Shown here piece after piece: positions 1 through 8,119 of a stretch of 64,000 nt of DNA (positions are counted from its first letter, which is position 1; every line of letters begins with the position of its first letter). Origin of the DNA: Epilithonimonas zeae (GTDB lineage Bacteria; Bacteroidota; Bacteroidia; Flavobacteriales; Weeksellaceae). The stretch lies in NCBI RefSeq assembly GCF_023278365.1, contig NZ_CP075338.1, positions 1,674,001-1,738,000 on the forward strand, read 5' to 3'. Below the pieces are notes generated by a model, which was not told the DNA's origin, searched no databases, and worked only from the letters and a program-made list of their open reading frames with translations. Made by a program: the position numbers and the translations under genes.

Positions 1-542
1 TTTTTGAAAACGAACAATTTTCTCTCAAAATCTTTATCAGTTTCTATATCAAAAGGGCGCTCTACAAAAAGCATTTCCATCACAGGTTCTACGCTTTTTG
101 CCAAATCTCCTAAATCTATATTGCTAACAGGAACAGGACGATAACCCAAAATTTTGAGTCCTAACTTTTCCGCCGATTGCTCAATAATCTCTTTACATTC
201 TTGCCTGATGAAATTATTCTGAGGAAAGAAAAGCATCCCAACACCATATTGCCCAGGCTCAGCAATATCAATTCCGTATTTTAAAGCTTCATCAAAAAGT
301 AATTCGTGTGGTAGTTGGATTTGAATTCCCGCGCCATCACCTGTATTACTTTCGTAACCTGTAGCACCACGATGTTCCATATTTTCGAGCATCGTAATTG
401 CATCGCTGACAATTTTGAAACTTTTGAGTCCTTTTATATTAGCCACAAAACCAACACCGCAGGAATCGAATTCTGTTTCTGGTAAATAAAGTCCTTGATT
501 TTTGGGAATGGATTTTCGGGAAGTTTTCTTTGCTCTTTTCAT
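1..542 (-). CDS. gltB: Glutamate synthase large subunit, N-terminal part (cut by window edge)
   Basis: This is the first 180 residues of the large subunit of glutamate synthase, which makes glutamate from glutamine and 2-oxoglutarate in the cytoplasm. Only the class II glutaminase domain is visible. The catalytic Cys lies in FDSCGVGF at residue 28, so a 27-residue propeptide would have to be removed to expose it, as in other GltB proteins. The motifs HRGA (57-60) and DGAG (69-72) follow. The start was chosen at the ATG ending at 542 because the basic MKRAKK start fits the usual propeptide and stop codons lie upstream. The FMN and Fe-S domains lie outside the window. A TAnnTTTG box sits about 25 bp upstream. 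The family assignment is secure, but completeness cannot be judged. Confidence 0.93.
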   Translation of the reverse strand, partial: MKRAKKTSRKSIPKNQGLYLPETEFDSCGVGFVANIKGLKSFKIVSDAITMLENMEHRGATGYESNTGDGAGIQIQLPHELLFDEALKYGIDIAEPGQYGVGMLFFPQNNFIRQECKEIIEQSAEKLGLKILGYRPVPVSNIDLGDLAKSVEPVMEMLFVERPFDIETDKDFERKLFVFK

Positions 543-564
543 CTACATCAATTTTGGATATTAA

Positions 565-572
565 CAAACTTA
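565..572 (-). promoter_or_regulatory. Possible -7 box for gltB
   Basis: TAAGTTTG read on the minus strand matches the Bacteroidota -7 consensus TAnnTTTG and ends 23 bp before the gltB ATG. No TTG at the right spacing was found for the -33 element, so the call is weak. Confidence 0.35.
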
Positions 573-856
573 ATGAAAAAAAAATCAAAAATGATTTTAA
601 ATTACTGAATCAGCAATTATAAAAACTACAAATAAGATTCAAAACAAATAAAACATCTTTTATTTGATAAAAATTTACATTAATTTAATATTGGATAAAA
701 AGTTGTTAAAACTGAATTAACATATAAAATAATCAATGTATTAACAATCAGACAATTAATCAAAATGATCATTTCAATAAATCTTGAAAAAACGTAGAAT
801 TAAACCTAATTTTTGTAAAAATATGATATTGAGTTAAAATCTGATATAAAACAAAA

Positions 857-880
857 ACACCCCTGAAAAATTAGGGGTGT
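857..880 (-). terminator. Intrinsic terminator downstream of lysS
   Basis: Perfect 8-bp arms, ACACCCCT and AGGGGTGT, enclose an 8-nt loop. On the minus strand the stem is followed by TTTTTGTTTT. It lies about 200 bp beyond the lysS stop with no gene between, so the lysS transcript probably ends here. Confidence 0.7.
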
Positions 881-1085
881 AATATTTTAAAATTCAATTT
901 CAAACCAAAACAATATTATATTTTGATAAAGTTATTTATTTAAAAGGATTTTTAATTATTTAGAAATTAAAAAACGAAAAGTAAATTTAATTTTAACAAT
1001 TTACCATAATTAATTAAATTTATTTAAATAATTAATAAACTAAACCTCATTATAAATGATTTTCAACAACAAATCCAGGAAAACC

Positions 1086-2786
1086 TTAAACCAACTTCAT
1101 CAACAAAATATCATCAATTTTCTCAACTTTCACCAAATTATTTTTAGTTAAAGTTTTAGATGCTTTGTCCCATTTTTTACCAGAAAGTTGGGAGCGGATT
1201 TTTACTTCATTCAATTCCAATGCATCTTCCTGAGAATTAAGAATTTCAAGGATTACTTTTTCATCTTCACCTAATTCAACAGCTGGTGCTTTTTTCTCAG
1301 GTCTCATTTGCGGGAAGAATAGAACCTCCTGGATGCTCGGATTATTCGTTAAGAACATAATCAAACGGTCCATCCCGATTCCAAGACCAGACGTTGGCGG
1401 CATTCCGTATTCTAAAGCTCTAAGGAAGTCTTCGTCAATAAATTGGCCTGCTTCATCATCCCCTTTTTCTGACAATAATAATTGATGCTCAAAACGCTGC
1501 CTCTGGTCAATCGGGTCATTTAACTCCGAATAAGCATTCGCAATTTCTTTTCCGCAAACCATTAATTCGAAACGCTCTGTCAAACCTTCCTGGCTTCTGT
1601 GTTTTTTGGTCAAAGGTGACATCTCCACAGGATAATCTGTGATGAAAGTCGGCTGAATAAAGTTTCCTTCGCATTTTTCTCCAAAAATCTCATCAATCAA
1701 TTTCCCTTTACCCATCGTTTCATCCACTTCGATTCCTATAGATTTTGCAAAATCGAATAATTCCTGCTCAGATTTTCCAGTGATGTTGAAACCTGTGTAT
1801 TTCAGAATCGCTTCTGTCATAGATACTCTTGGATAAGGTGCTTTCCAGCTGATTTTATGTTCTCCGAAAGTTGATTCCGAAGAGCCATTCACTGAAGTTG
1901 CACAGAATTCCAGCAATTTTTCCGTAAAATCCATCATCCAGTTGTAATCTTTGTAAGCTACATAGATTTCCATTGCCGTGAATTCGGGATTGTGCGTTCT
2001 GTCCATTCCTTCATTTCTGAAGTTTTTTGAGAATTCATAAACGCCGTCGAATCCACCAACAATCAATCTTTTCAGATATAATTCGTTGGCAATTCTAAGA
2101 TATAAAGGAATATCCAAAGCATTGTGATGGGTAATAAATGGTCTCGCAGCCGCTCCACCAGGAATGGATTGCAAGATTGGCGTTTCAACTTCAAAATATC
2201 CAGCATCATTAAAGAACGTCCTCATTGCATTGAACAATTTTGTTCTTTTAACGAAGATTTCCTTCACGTGAGGATTTACAACCAAATCCGCATAACGCTG
2301 TCTATAACGCAATTCCGCATCTGTAAAACCATCAAAAACGTTTCCTTCAGCATCTACTTTTGGAAGCGGAAGCGGACGAAGAGATTTGGTCAACAATGTG
2401 AAATTCTTCACCATTACCGTCATCTCTCCAACCTGAGTTTTGAACAATTCACCTTCAATTCCGATGATGTCACCGATATCTAAAAGATGCTTGTAAACCT
2501 CATTATATAAAGTTTTGTCTTCACCAGTACAAATCTCATCACGGTTAAAATAAACCTGAATCCTTCCTTCGGAATCCTGCAATTCTGCAAAACTTGCCTT
2601 CCCCTGGATTCTTCTGGACATCAAACGTCCGGCAATCACCACCTTTTTCCCTTCTTCGAAATCCTGTTTTATAGATTTTGTGGAATCAGTGATTTTGTAT
2701 TCAGCGGCCGGGAATGCATCGATTCCCAAATCGGTCAATTTCTGTAGTTTTTCGCGACGGATAATTTCCTGTTCTGATAATGACAT
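1086..2786 (-). CDS. lysS: Lysyl-tRNA synthetase, class II
   Basis: Charges tRNA-Lys with lysine in the cytoplasm. The 566-residue protein has the N-terminal OB-fold anticodon-binding domain (about 45-150) and then the class II catalytic core. Motif 2 is FRNEGMDRTHNPEF near 256 and motif 3 is GLGIGMDRL near 467. The usual bacterial enzyme is about 500 residues long. This one carries roughly 65 extra C-terminal residues, rich in Lys and Leu, after the catalytic core. They could form a small helical or winged-helix extension, but that is inference. A TATTTTTG -7 box at 2810-2817 on the minus strand lies 23 bp before the ATG. The gene appears to be a single unit ending at the hairpin near 860. 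Confidence 0.97.
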   Translation of the reverse strand: MSLSEQEIIRREKLQKLTDLGIDAFPAAEYKITDSTKSIKQDFEEGKKVVIAGRLMSRRIQGKASFAELQDSEGRIQVYFNRDEICTGEDKTLYNEVYKHLLDIGDIIGIEGELFKTQVGEMTVMVKNFTLLTKSLRPLPLPKVDAEGNVFDGFTDAELRYRQRYADLVVNPHVKEIFVKRTKLFNAMRTFFNDAGYFEVETPILQSIPGGAAARPFITHHNALDIPLYLRIANELYLKRLIVGGFDGVYEFSKNFRNEGMDRTHNPEFTAMEIYVAYKDYNWMMDFTEKLLEFCATSVNGSSESTFGEHKISWKAPYPRVSMTEAILKYTGFNITGKSEQELFDFAKSIGIEVDETMGKGKLIDEIFGEKCEGNFIQPTFITDYPVEMSPLTKKHRSQEGLTERFELMVCGKEIANAYSELNDPIDQRQRFEHQLLLSEKGDDEAGQFIDEDFLRALEYGMPPTSGLGIGMDRLIMFLTNNPSIQEVLFFPQMRPEKKAPAVELGEDEKVILEILNSQEDALELNEVKIRSQLSGKKWDKASKTLTKNNLVKVEKIDDILLMKLV

Positions 2787-2886
2787 TTTAATTCAATTTT
2801 TTCGAACTGCAAAAATAGTGATTTTTAAATGGTTGTGGAAGTTAAATTTTGGATGAGGCACAAAAGAAAACTTATTGAATTTTTTT

Positions 2887-2959
2887 GAACGCAAAGTCCG
2901 CTAAGTTTTTTTGAAAATATTGAAAATATTTTTAAGGTTCACAAAGGCGTAAAACTCAT
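2887..2959. repeat. Family D repeat (partial copy)
   Basis: This is a decayed copy of a dispersed repeat built on 'gaacacaaagt...aaggttcacaaaggcgtaaaact'. The last 23 bases (2934-2956) are identical to 31750-31772 in front of the GH13 gene. It is intergenic and no reading frame is conserved. Confidence 0.6.
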
Positions 2960-2981
2960 CAAAGATTTTTTTAACAGAAAT

Positions 2982-3032
2982 TTTGTCATTCCGGAGGAAT
3001 CTCAACAGTCTGGATTCCTCCGGAATGACAAA
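2982..3032. repeat. Palindromic element E, copy 1
   Basis: Perfect 20-bp inverted repeat: TTTGTCATTCCGGAGGAATC at 2982-3001 and its complement at 3013-3032, with an 11-nt loop. A diverged copy with the same tttgtc...gaatct arm design lies at 19539-19607. No U-run follows on either strand, so it is a REP-like palindrome rather than a plain terminator. Confidence 0.8.
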
Positions 3033-3072
3033 TCGTGAAAATTATACTAACTTTTGATTATATGTTGAATCT

Positions 3073-3147
3073 GCAGCCCGACTTGAGCGGACACTTCGAG
3101 AGCCTTAGTGTGACAAGCGGGAGCGGAAGGCGAATTAAACTGCCCAA
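3073..3147 (+). repeat. Element B, copy 1 (short form)
   Basis: It starts GCAGCCCGacTTGAgCGG and ends AAGCGGGAGcGGAAGgCG...aaaCTGCCC. The outer ends GCAG and CTGC are complementary. The centre, cacttcgagagccttagtgtgaca, is related to the palindrome at 13763-13840. It lies 40 bp beyond the rlmF stop codon and shares both ends with the copies at 19626-19746 and 24041-24146. Confidence 0.75.
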
Positions 3148-3187
3148 ACCTAACAAAGTGGTGATACTTAGTCAAATAATTATTATT

Positions 3188-4111
3188 TTAAAACCAATCT
3201 TTCCTCCTCTCTTTGGGAATAAGTGTCCAAGCCAAAATTCTGCTGATTTTCTGACCTTGCGCCATATCAATAATTTTGAATTCGGGTACGTTGAGATTTT
3301 TAAGAAGTGTAGTCAACTGATGCAGATTATCCTTTTTGGAAACCAAACTTGTGAACCAAAGAACGTTTGAGGAAAATTCTACACTTTCATTAATCATTTT
3401 TTTGATGAAAGCCATTTCGCCACCTTCGCACCACAATTCGGATTGTTGCCCGCTGAAATTGAGGTTTGTCTTTTGGTTATTCGATTTTCTGAGATTATTA
3501 TTTTTTCGTCTATTCCCTTGTAATGCAGATTCTTCGGAATCGTGGAACGGCGGATTGCACATCGAGAAAGTGAATCTATCTTCGGGTAATAAAATATTTT
3601 TAAAAATCAAATCAGTTTCAGGTTGAAGTTTCAGTTTTATATTTTCTTTTAAATCCGTATTGCTTTCTAAAATCTTTTGAGCATTTTCGAGAGAATCTTG
3701 ATTAATATCAGTTCCAATCATTTCCCAACCGTAAGAACTGTTGGCAATCAGCGGATAAACGAGATTGGCTCCCGTTCCGATATCCAGACCTTTGACCAAA
3801 CTTCCAGTTGGAATTTCGCCATTTTCTTCCGCTAACAAATCCGCTAAATAATGGACGTAATCTGCACGACCAGGAATCGGTGGACAAAGATTACCTTCCG
3901 GAATATCCCATTCTTTGACTTGATAATATTTCAGAAGCAAAGCTTTATTAAGCAACCTAACCGCTTTCGGAATGCTGAAATTAATCGTGGATGTGTCGTA
4001 ATCATTTTTAAAAACGTAATGCTTCAACTCTGGAACAACAGAAATTAATTCTTCAAAATCATAAGAGTTACGATGAAGATTTCTTGGGTGTAAGCTGGAT
4101 TTTTCGTTCAT
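3188..4111 (-). CDS. rlmF: 23S rRNA (adenine-1618-N6)-methyltransferase
   Basis: Methylates A1618 of 23S rRNA using S-adenosylmethionine. The 307-residue protein has the SAM-binding motif GLDIGTGAN (108-116) and the amino-methyltransferase catalytic motif NPPFH (186-190), set as MCNPPFH as in the YbiN/RlmF family. The N-terminal HPRNLHR segment is also typical. Its ATG follows the stop codon of the upstream beta-glucanase gene with no gap (TAAATG), so the two are probably translated from one mRNA despite having no evident functional link. An Asn/Lys-rich linker (about 197-215) follows the catalytic motif. Confidence is high from motif order and length. Confidence 0.93.
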   Translation of the reverse strand: MNEKSSLHPRNLHRNSYDFEELISVVPELKHYVFKNDYDTSTINFSIPKAVRLLNKALLLKYYQVKEWDIPEGNLCPPIPGRADYVHYLADLLAEENGEIPTGSLVKGLDIGTGANLVYPLIANSSYGWEMIGTDINQDSLENAQKILESNTDLKENIKLKLQPETDLIFKNILLPEDRFTFSMCNPPFHDSEESALQGNRRKNNNLRKSNNQKTNLNFSGQQSELWCEGGEMAFIKKMINESVEFSSNVLWFTSLVSKKDNLHQLTTLLKNLNVPEFKIIDMAQGQKISRILAWTLIPKERRKDWF

Positions 4112-6250
4112 TTATTTTTCTTTCTCTAATTTTTGAATTCCAGCTTTCACATCGGGATGGCTCATAAAAAGATTCCAGATTAACCCTGTTCTGTGATTTT
4201 CCATCATTACAGTCATTGGAGCCTGATTCAATCCCATAAAAATCGGTGAGCACCAATTGTTATTTAAGTCAAATGAATCCCGGAAACCATATTCTCCCCA
4301 AAGAAAATCGCCGTAATTAAGATAGAAATTTTTCAAAACAGCCATAGATTCTTTTGGTGTATAAGGAAAAGACGCAATCGCACCAGTTGGTGTCAATTTT
4401 CCTGTATCTTCTCTTTCCACAGGCTCATCAGGATTGTAACCATTTGGTCCATCGGAAGCCGTTAAACCCCAACCGTCTTTACCATAACCTTTTTGTTTTT
4501 TCGGATTTTCGACACAATACAGGTAATTGATTTTAGCAATATTCTGATTATTTTTGAAATAATTGGTGTATCGGTCCGTCAATCCGTGCGGGTCATATCC
4601 CATAAATGAATAATGTGCGAAAAAGAGCGGACCGCCTTTGTTGACGCCAACATCCAGTTTGATTCCGTAATAAGTATTTCCGTTTGTGTACATTGCACCT
4701 TCATCAGAATTACCCCAATCTTTTCTATAGTCTTGCGCTCGTTTTTCCTGACTTGCCCAGCCCGAATAATACATACTTGCCGGAACGGAATGTGTCGGCG
4801 AAGCAATTGCCATCAGATAAGTAACCATCGTCTCGTTCCAGCCAATCAGATTATGATTGATAACCCAGCCTTGGTCAGGCGACCAATGCCAATACAAATA
4901 TTTACTGTCTGGTTTTTGGCGAAACCAATCCCATTCAATGCCTTTCCAGAATTTGTCAATTTTTTGTCTGATATTTTTCTCTTCAGCATTGTCTTTATTA
5001 AAATATTGATGGGCTGCCAACAATCCCTGAACGAAAAACGATGTTTCCACCAAATCTGCTCCGTTGTCTTTTTTTCCAAAAAAAGGTTCGGTTTTCCCTG
5101 TTTTTCCGTCAATAAAGTGAGCAACAGCGCCGTGATATTTGTCGGCTTTTTCAATAAAATTAACAATCTTGGTAAACCTTTCGACAGATTCTTTTCTTGA
5201 GATAAAACCTCTTTCAGTTCCCGCAATCAGAGCCATAATTCCGAAACCAGAAGCGCCCGTTGCAATCATATTCTGTCTTCCGTTGGTATTTTCTTTTGAC
5301 AAACCACTTTCCGGTTCCGCACCATCCCAATAATAATTAAATGAGGCTTCCTGGACCATTGTCATCAACTCTTCATCCGACATATTTCTGGTTTCAGAAG
5401 AAACGATTTCTGATAATTTTGATTCATTGAAAAGCTTATCCAGGAAACTGATTTTATAAGAATATTTCTTTCCTGTTTCATTAGTAAAATCAGCAAATCT
5501 ATCGATATAAGCATCCTGAATTCCGACCGGTTTGAAGTCTTTTCCATTGTCGGAGCGGTAGATTTTAACATACCTGATATTATTATCTGTGATGGGATTC
5601 CATTTCAAATCGACGTGTTTCATATAACCTTTAGCAAAAGAAATTTTTGGAATTGAAGAAATTATTTTCTTTTCTTTTGAATCGATGAAAGCAATATCAT
5701 CTAACCAAATTTTATTGTTAGAATCAGAATTTTCCGGTTGAGAAAAAACAATAGCTTTGACTGATTTTGGATTATCTTTAATTGAAGTATCCAAACTAGA
5801 AATATCAATCAGAACATTTTCCCATTGATTCTTTTTCGTCAGCTTAAGTGTTACTGGTTTTGAAAAACTTCCGTCTGTTTTTTGAATTTTTACAGTTGGT
5901 AAAATATTGGAATCGTTTTTCTCAGATTTGATCCAAAAACTTAGAAAATTGGATTTGGTAAAAAAATCTTTTCCTCTCACATCTTCATATTCTATTGATG
6001 CTTCCCATTTTCCGTCTTTTGCATTTTTATAATCCAGCAAAAGAGAATTTCCAGGCGAGTGAAACTCATTTTTATCAACCAATAATTTATTATTCTGATT
6101 TTTCACAGAAGCTGAACCTGAAGATTTCACATTTCCATAAAAGAAATTATCTTTCATCAAACTGTTAGTGAAAAAAGTATAATCATATTGATACTCCTGC
6201 GCATATAACGATGCGGAAAGAAATAAAGCTGAATAGAATATAGACTTCAT
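4112..6250 (-). CDS. Secreted GH144-type glucoamylase-like glycosidase (probable beta-1,2-glucanase)
   Basis: An exported glycosidase of the 'glycoamylase-like' fold. The C-terminal catalytic half (about 300-710) has YYWDGAEPESGL, TGASGFGIMAL and the DPHGLTDRY segment seen in GH144 proteins, a family whose characterised members include endo-beta-1,2-glucanases. In front lie a beta-rich ligand-binding region (about 20-205) and a fibronectin-III-like domain (about 210-290). An open frame extends to 6295, but the ATG at 6250 is preferred because it opens directly into a signal peptide ending SLYAQ. The longer start would lie in the U-run of the upstream terminator. The stop abuts rlmF. The substrate is an inference from the family; GH144-like proteins of other specificity are possible. 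Confidence 0.85.
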   Translation of the reverse strand: MKSIFYSALFLSASLYAQEYQYDYTFFTNSLMKDNFFYGNVKSSGSASVKNQNNKLLVDKNEFHSPGNSLLLDYKNAKDGKWEASIEYEDVRGKDFFTKSNFLSFWIKSEKNDSNILPTVKIQKTDGSFSKPVTLKLTKKNQWENVLIDISSLDTSIKDNPKSVKAIVFSQPENSDSNNKIWLDDIAFIDSKEKKIISSIPKISFAKGYMKHVDLKWNPITDNNIRYVKIYRSDNGKDFKPVGIQDAYIDRFADFTNETGKKYSYKISFLDKLFNESKLSEIVSSETRNMSDEELMTMVQEASFNYYWDGAEPESGLSKENTNGRQNMIATGASGFGIMALIAGTERGFISRKESVERFTKIVNFIEKADKYHGAVAHFIDGKTGKTEPFFGKKDNGADLVETSFFVQGLLAAHQYFNKDNAEEKNIRQKIDKFWKGIEWDWFRQKPDSKYLYWHWSPDQGWVINHNLIGWNETMVTYLMAIASPTHSVPASMYYSGWASQEKRAQDYRKDWGNSDEGAMYTNGNTYYGIKLDVGVNKGGPLFFAHYSFMGYDPHGLTDRYTNYFKNNQNIAKINYLYCVENPKKQKGYGKDGWGLTASDGPNGYNPDEPVEREDTGKLTPTGAIASFPYTPKESMAVLKNFYLNYGDFLWGEYGFRDSFDLNNNWCSPIFMGLNQAPMTVMMENHRTGLIWNLFMSHPDVKAGIQKLEKEK

Positions 6251-6298
6251 AGATTTTGTTTTTGAAAAGATACTCATTTTCTCCAAAAGAAGCATAAA

Positions 6299-6324
6299 CG
6301 AAAAAAAGACAGTTCAAAACTGCC
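6299..6324 (-). terminator. Terminator after the cytochrome c gene
   Basis: On the minus strand GGCAGTT-TTG-AACTGTC is followed by TTTTTTT. The stem contains one G-U pair. It separates the cytochrome gene from the glycosidase gene and supports the later start (6250) for the latter. Confidence 0.65.
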
Positions 6325-6347
6325 TTTCATTCATATTTCAAAAATGT

Positions 6348-6725
6348 TTATTTTGACGATAAAATATATTGCGCCATAAATTTCGCATTTTCTTTACTGA
6401 AGCCGTGCGCCGGCATTGGAACATCGCCCCAAACGCCAGAACTTCCTTTAAGGATTTTCTCTGCCAGCATTTCTACATTTTCCGGTGTATTGTCATATTT
6501 TGCTGCAACTTCTTTATAAGATGGACCAATCATTTTTTCATCCAATTTGTGACAACCTAAACAATCTGAGCCTTCAATTAAAGATTTCCCCTCTGCGATT
6601 GGGTCAATTACAACTTTTGGCGTTGGTTCTGGTTCAGCAGCAATTACATCCTTATTACCAGAAATCTCACTTTTGGAACAAGAAAATATTCCCACTAAGA
6701 CGGCTGCTACAAATATTCTTTTCAT
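6348..6725 (-). CDS. Cytochrome c lipoprotein, class I, small
   Basis: A 125-residue electron carrier in the envelope. The lipobox GIFSC puts the lipidated Cys at residue 16. The haem c site CLGCH is at 54-58, and MPAH gives a likely axial Met at 104. The spacing is that of c-551/c-552 type monohaem cytochromes. The linker between anchor and domain is rich in Pro, Glu and acidic residues. It lies between a terminator and a divergent dus gene, so it is probably a single-gene unit. Its redox partner cannot be told from context. Confidence 0.9.
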   Translation of the reverse strand: MKRIFVAAVLVGIFSCSKSEISGNKDVIAAEPEPTPKVVIDPIAEGKSLIEGSDCLGCHKLDEKMIGPSYKEVAAKYDNTPENVEMLAEKILKGSSGVWGDVPMPAHGFSKENAKFMAQYILSSK

Positions 6726-6798
6726 ATTGATTATTATATCACAAATTTATTAAATAAGGAATTAAGACTGATTTTAAATTAGTCCGAACAGGAATTAT

Positions 6799-6806
6799 TA
6801 TCTTTG
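6799..6806 (+). promoter_or_regulatory. -7 box for dus, giving an almost leaderless mRNA
   Basis: TATCTTTG fits TAnnTTTG and ends only 4 bp before the dus ATG at 6811. A start site 5-7 bp after the box would fall on or beside the start codon. No clear -33 TTG was found. Confidence 0.45.
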
Positions 6807-6810
6807 CAGA

Positions 6811-7800
6811 ATGGTAAAAATTGGCAACATAGAACTTCCTGACTTTCCGCTTTTGCTGGCACCAATGGAAGATGTAAGTGACCCACCTTTTAGAAAGCTT
6901 TGCAAAATGCACGGCGCAGACTTGATGTATTCTGAGTTTATTTCTTCGGAAGGCTTGATTCGTGATGCAATTAAAAGTCGTAAAAAGCTCGATATTTTCG
7001 ATTACGAAAGACCTGTTGGAATCCAGATTTTTGGTGGCGATGAGGAAGCAATGGCAATGTCAGCACGGATTGTGGAGACTGTAGAACCAGATTTGGTTGA
7101 TATCAATTTTGGTTGTCCTGTAAAAAAAGTGGTTTGCAAAGGAGCCGGAGCTGGTGTTTTGAAAGACATCGATTTGATGGTTCGATTAACTAAAGCCGTT
7201 GTGAGTTCTACCCATTTGCCTGTTACTGTAAAAACCAGATTGGGCTGGGATAATGATTCTATTAATATCGATGAAGTTGCCGAAAGATTGCAGGATGTTG
7301 GAATCAAAGCATTAACAATCCACGCCAGAACACGTGCTCAAATGTACAAAGGTGAAGCAGATTGGGAACATATCTCAAGAATTAAAAATAATCCAAATAT
7401 CGAAATTCCTATTTTTGGAAACGGTGATGTCGATTCTCCTGAAAAAGCTTTGGAATATAAAAACAAATACAACTGCGACGGAATAATGATTGGTCGTGGT
7501 GCGATTGGTTATCCTTGGATTTTCAATGAAATCAAACATTTTTTTGAGACCGGAGAAATTCTTCCTGAGCAAACTATCGCAGAAAGATTAGAAGCTGTGA
7601 AAAACCACGCACTTTGGTCTGTGGAATGGAAAGGCGAACGTCCCGGAATTGTGGAAATGAGACAACATTACAGCAATTACTTCCGCGGAATTCCACATTT
7701 TAAAGAATTTAAGACTAAGTTTCTTCAGGCTTTAACCCTTGAACAAATTGATGAAATCATCGAAGAGACGAAGCATTTTTATCAGGAAAATGTGATTTAA
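6811..7800 (+). CDS. dusB: tRNA-dihydrouridine synthase (DusB-like)
   Basis: An FMN enzyme that reduces specific uridines in tRNA to dihydrouridine. The TIM barrel opens with LLLAPMEDVSDPPFR (14-28). The catalytic Cys is C102 in INFGCP, followed by KGAGAG. FGNGDVDSPEKA and GVMIGRGAIGYPW-type phosphate-binding motifs (here GIMIGRGAIGYPW) come near 205-235. At 329 residues it matches the DusB/NifR3 family, but a DusA/C subtype cannot be ruled out by eye. Transcription seems to begin at or near the start codon (-7 box at 6799-6806). A long hairpin at 7822-7883 probably ends it. Confidence 0.94.
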   Translation: MVKIGNIELPDFPLLLAPMEDVSDPPFRKLCKMHGADLMYSEFISSEGLIRDAIKSRKKLDIFDYERPVGIQIFGGDEEAMAMSARIVETVEPDLVDINFGCPVKKVVCKGAGAGVLKDIDLMVRLTKAVVSSTHLPVTVKTRLGWDNDSINIDEVAERLQDVGIKALTIHARTRAQMYKGEADWEHISRIKNNPNIEIPIFGNGDVDSPEKALEYKNKYNCDGIMIGRGAIGYPWIFNEIKHFFETGEILPEQTIAERLEAVKNHALWSVEWKGERPGIVEMRQHYSNYFRGIPHFKEFKTKFLQALTLEQIDEIIEETKHFYQENVI

Positions 7801-7821
7801 TCAAATATAAAAAAATACACT

Positions 7822-7883
7822 AACCTTTTCAGAGTTTGAAATTGGCCAAGCCAAATCTTCGATTTCTGAAAGGGTTTTTATTT
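7822..7883 (+). terminator. Probable terminator after dus (long hairpin)
   Basis: AACCTTTTCAGA (7822-7833) pairs with TCTGAAAGGGTT (7865-7876), with an inner TTGGC/GCCAA stem and a T-rich tail. Read on the other strand it also lies directly to the left of element A copy 1, as hairpins do for every A copy in this window. Confidence 0.5.
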
Positions 7884-7922
7884 TATATCTAAGTACCAAA
7901 TTTGATTGACCGACAAAATCCA

Positions 7923-8036
7923 TAGCCCCGATAGTAACGGCATCCTTTTTTGTCATTGCGGTGAAAAGTTCTGAAGATTGCTTCACTTCGTTCGCAATGA
8001 CAAAAAAGATATAGTGGATAGCGGGATTAAGCTCCT
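7923..8036 (+). repeat. Element A, copy 1
   Basis: Begins TAGCCCCGATAGTAACGGCA and ends GGATAGCGGGATTAAGCTCCT. The interior is a long palindrome, CTTTTTTGTCATTGCG...CGCAATGACAAAAAAG. It shares both ends with copies at 13887, 32928, 49492 and 54752. A 61-codon frame runs through it on the minus strand but is not conserved in the other copies, so it is treated as non-coding. Confidence 0.85.
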
Positions 8037-8046
8037 AATGATGATT

Positions 8047-8072
8047 TTGTAAAATACTTTTATTTAATTTTG
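8047..8072 (+). promoter_or_regulatory. Possible promoter of the M1 aminopeptidase
   Basis: TAATTTTG (8065-8072) matches TAnnTTTG. A TTG lies 15 bp upstream (8047-8049), shorter than the usual spacing. The leader would be about 42 nt. Confidence 0.35.
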
Positions 8073-8119
8073 TAACGTTTTGTTTCCAAAATGAAACTAA
8101 TTCAAAAGAAAAAATTAAA

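Larger units (their letters stand above)
543..1085. other. AT-rich gene-free gap between gltB and lysS
   Basis: This 543-bp gap is very AT-rich, with long A and T runs. Apart from the gltB -7 box at 565-572 and the hairpin at 857-880, nothing coding or structured was recognised. It does not carry the palindromic repeats that fill most other gaps in this window. Confidence 0.5.

Noticed and set aside
4613-5200. 195-codon plus-strand frame opposite the glycosidase gene
   Set aside because: It is antisense to a well-supported gene, has no recognisable domain, and its Cys- and Phe-rich composition is that of a reverse-strand shadow.
6251-6295. Upstream start of the GH144-type gene
   Set aside because: The extra 15 residues come before a clear signal peptide and begin in the T-run of the preceding terminator.
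7801-7986. 61-codon minus-strand frame between dus and the M1 aminopeptidase gene
   Set aside because: It runs through element A copy 1. The other A copies do not keep the frame, and the sequence resembles no protein family known to me.
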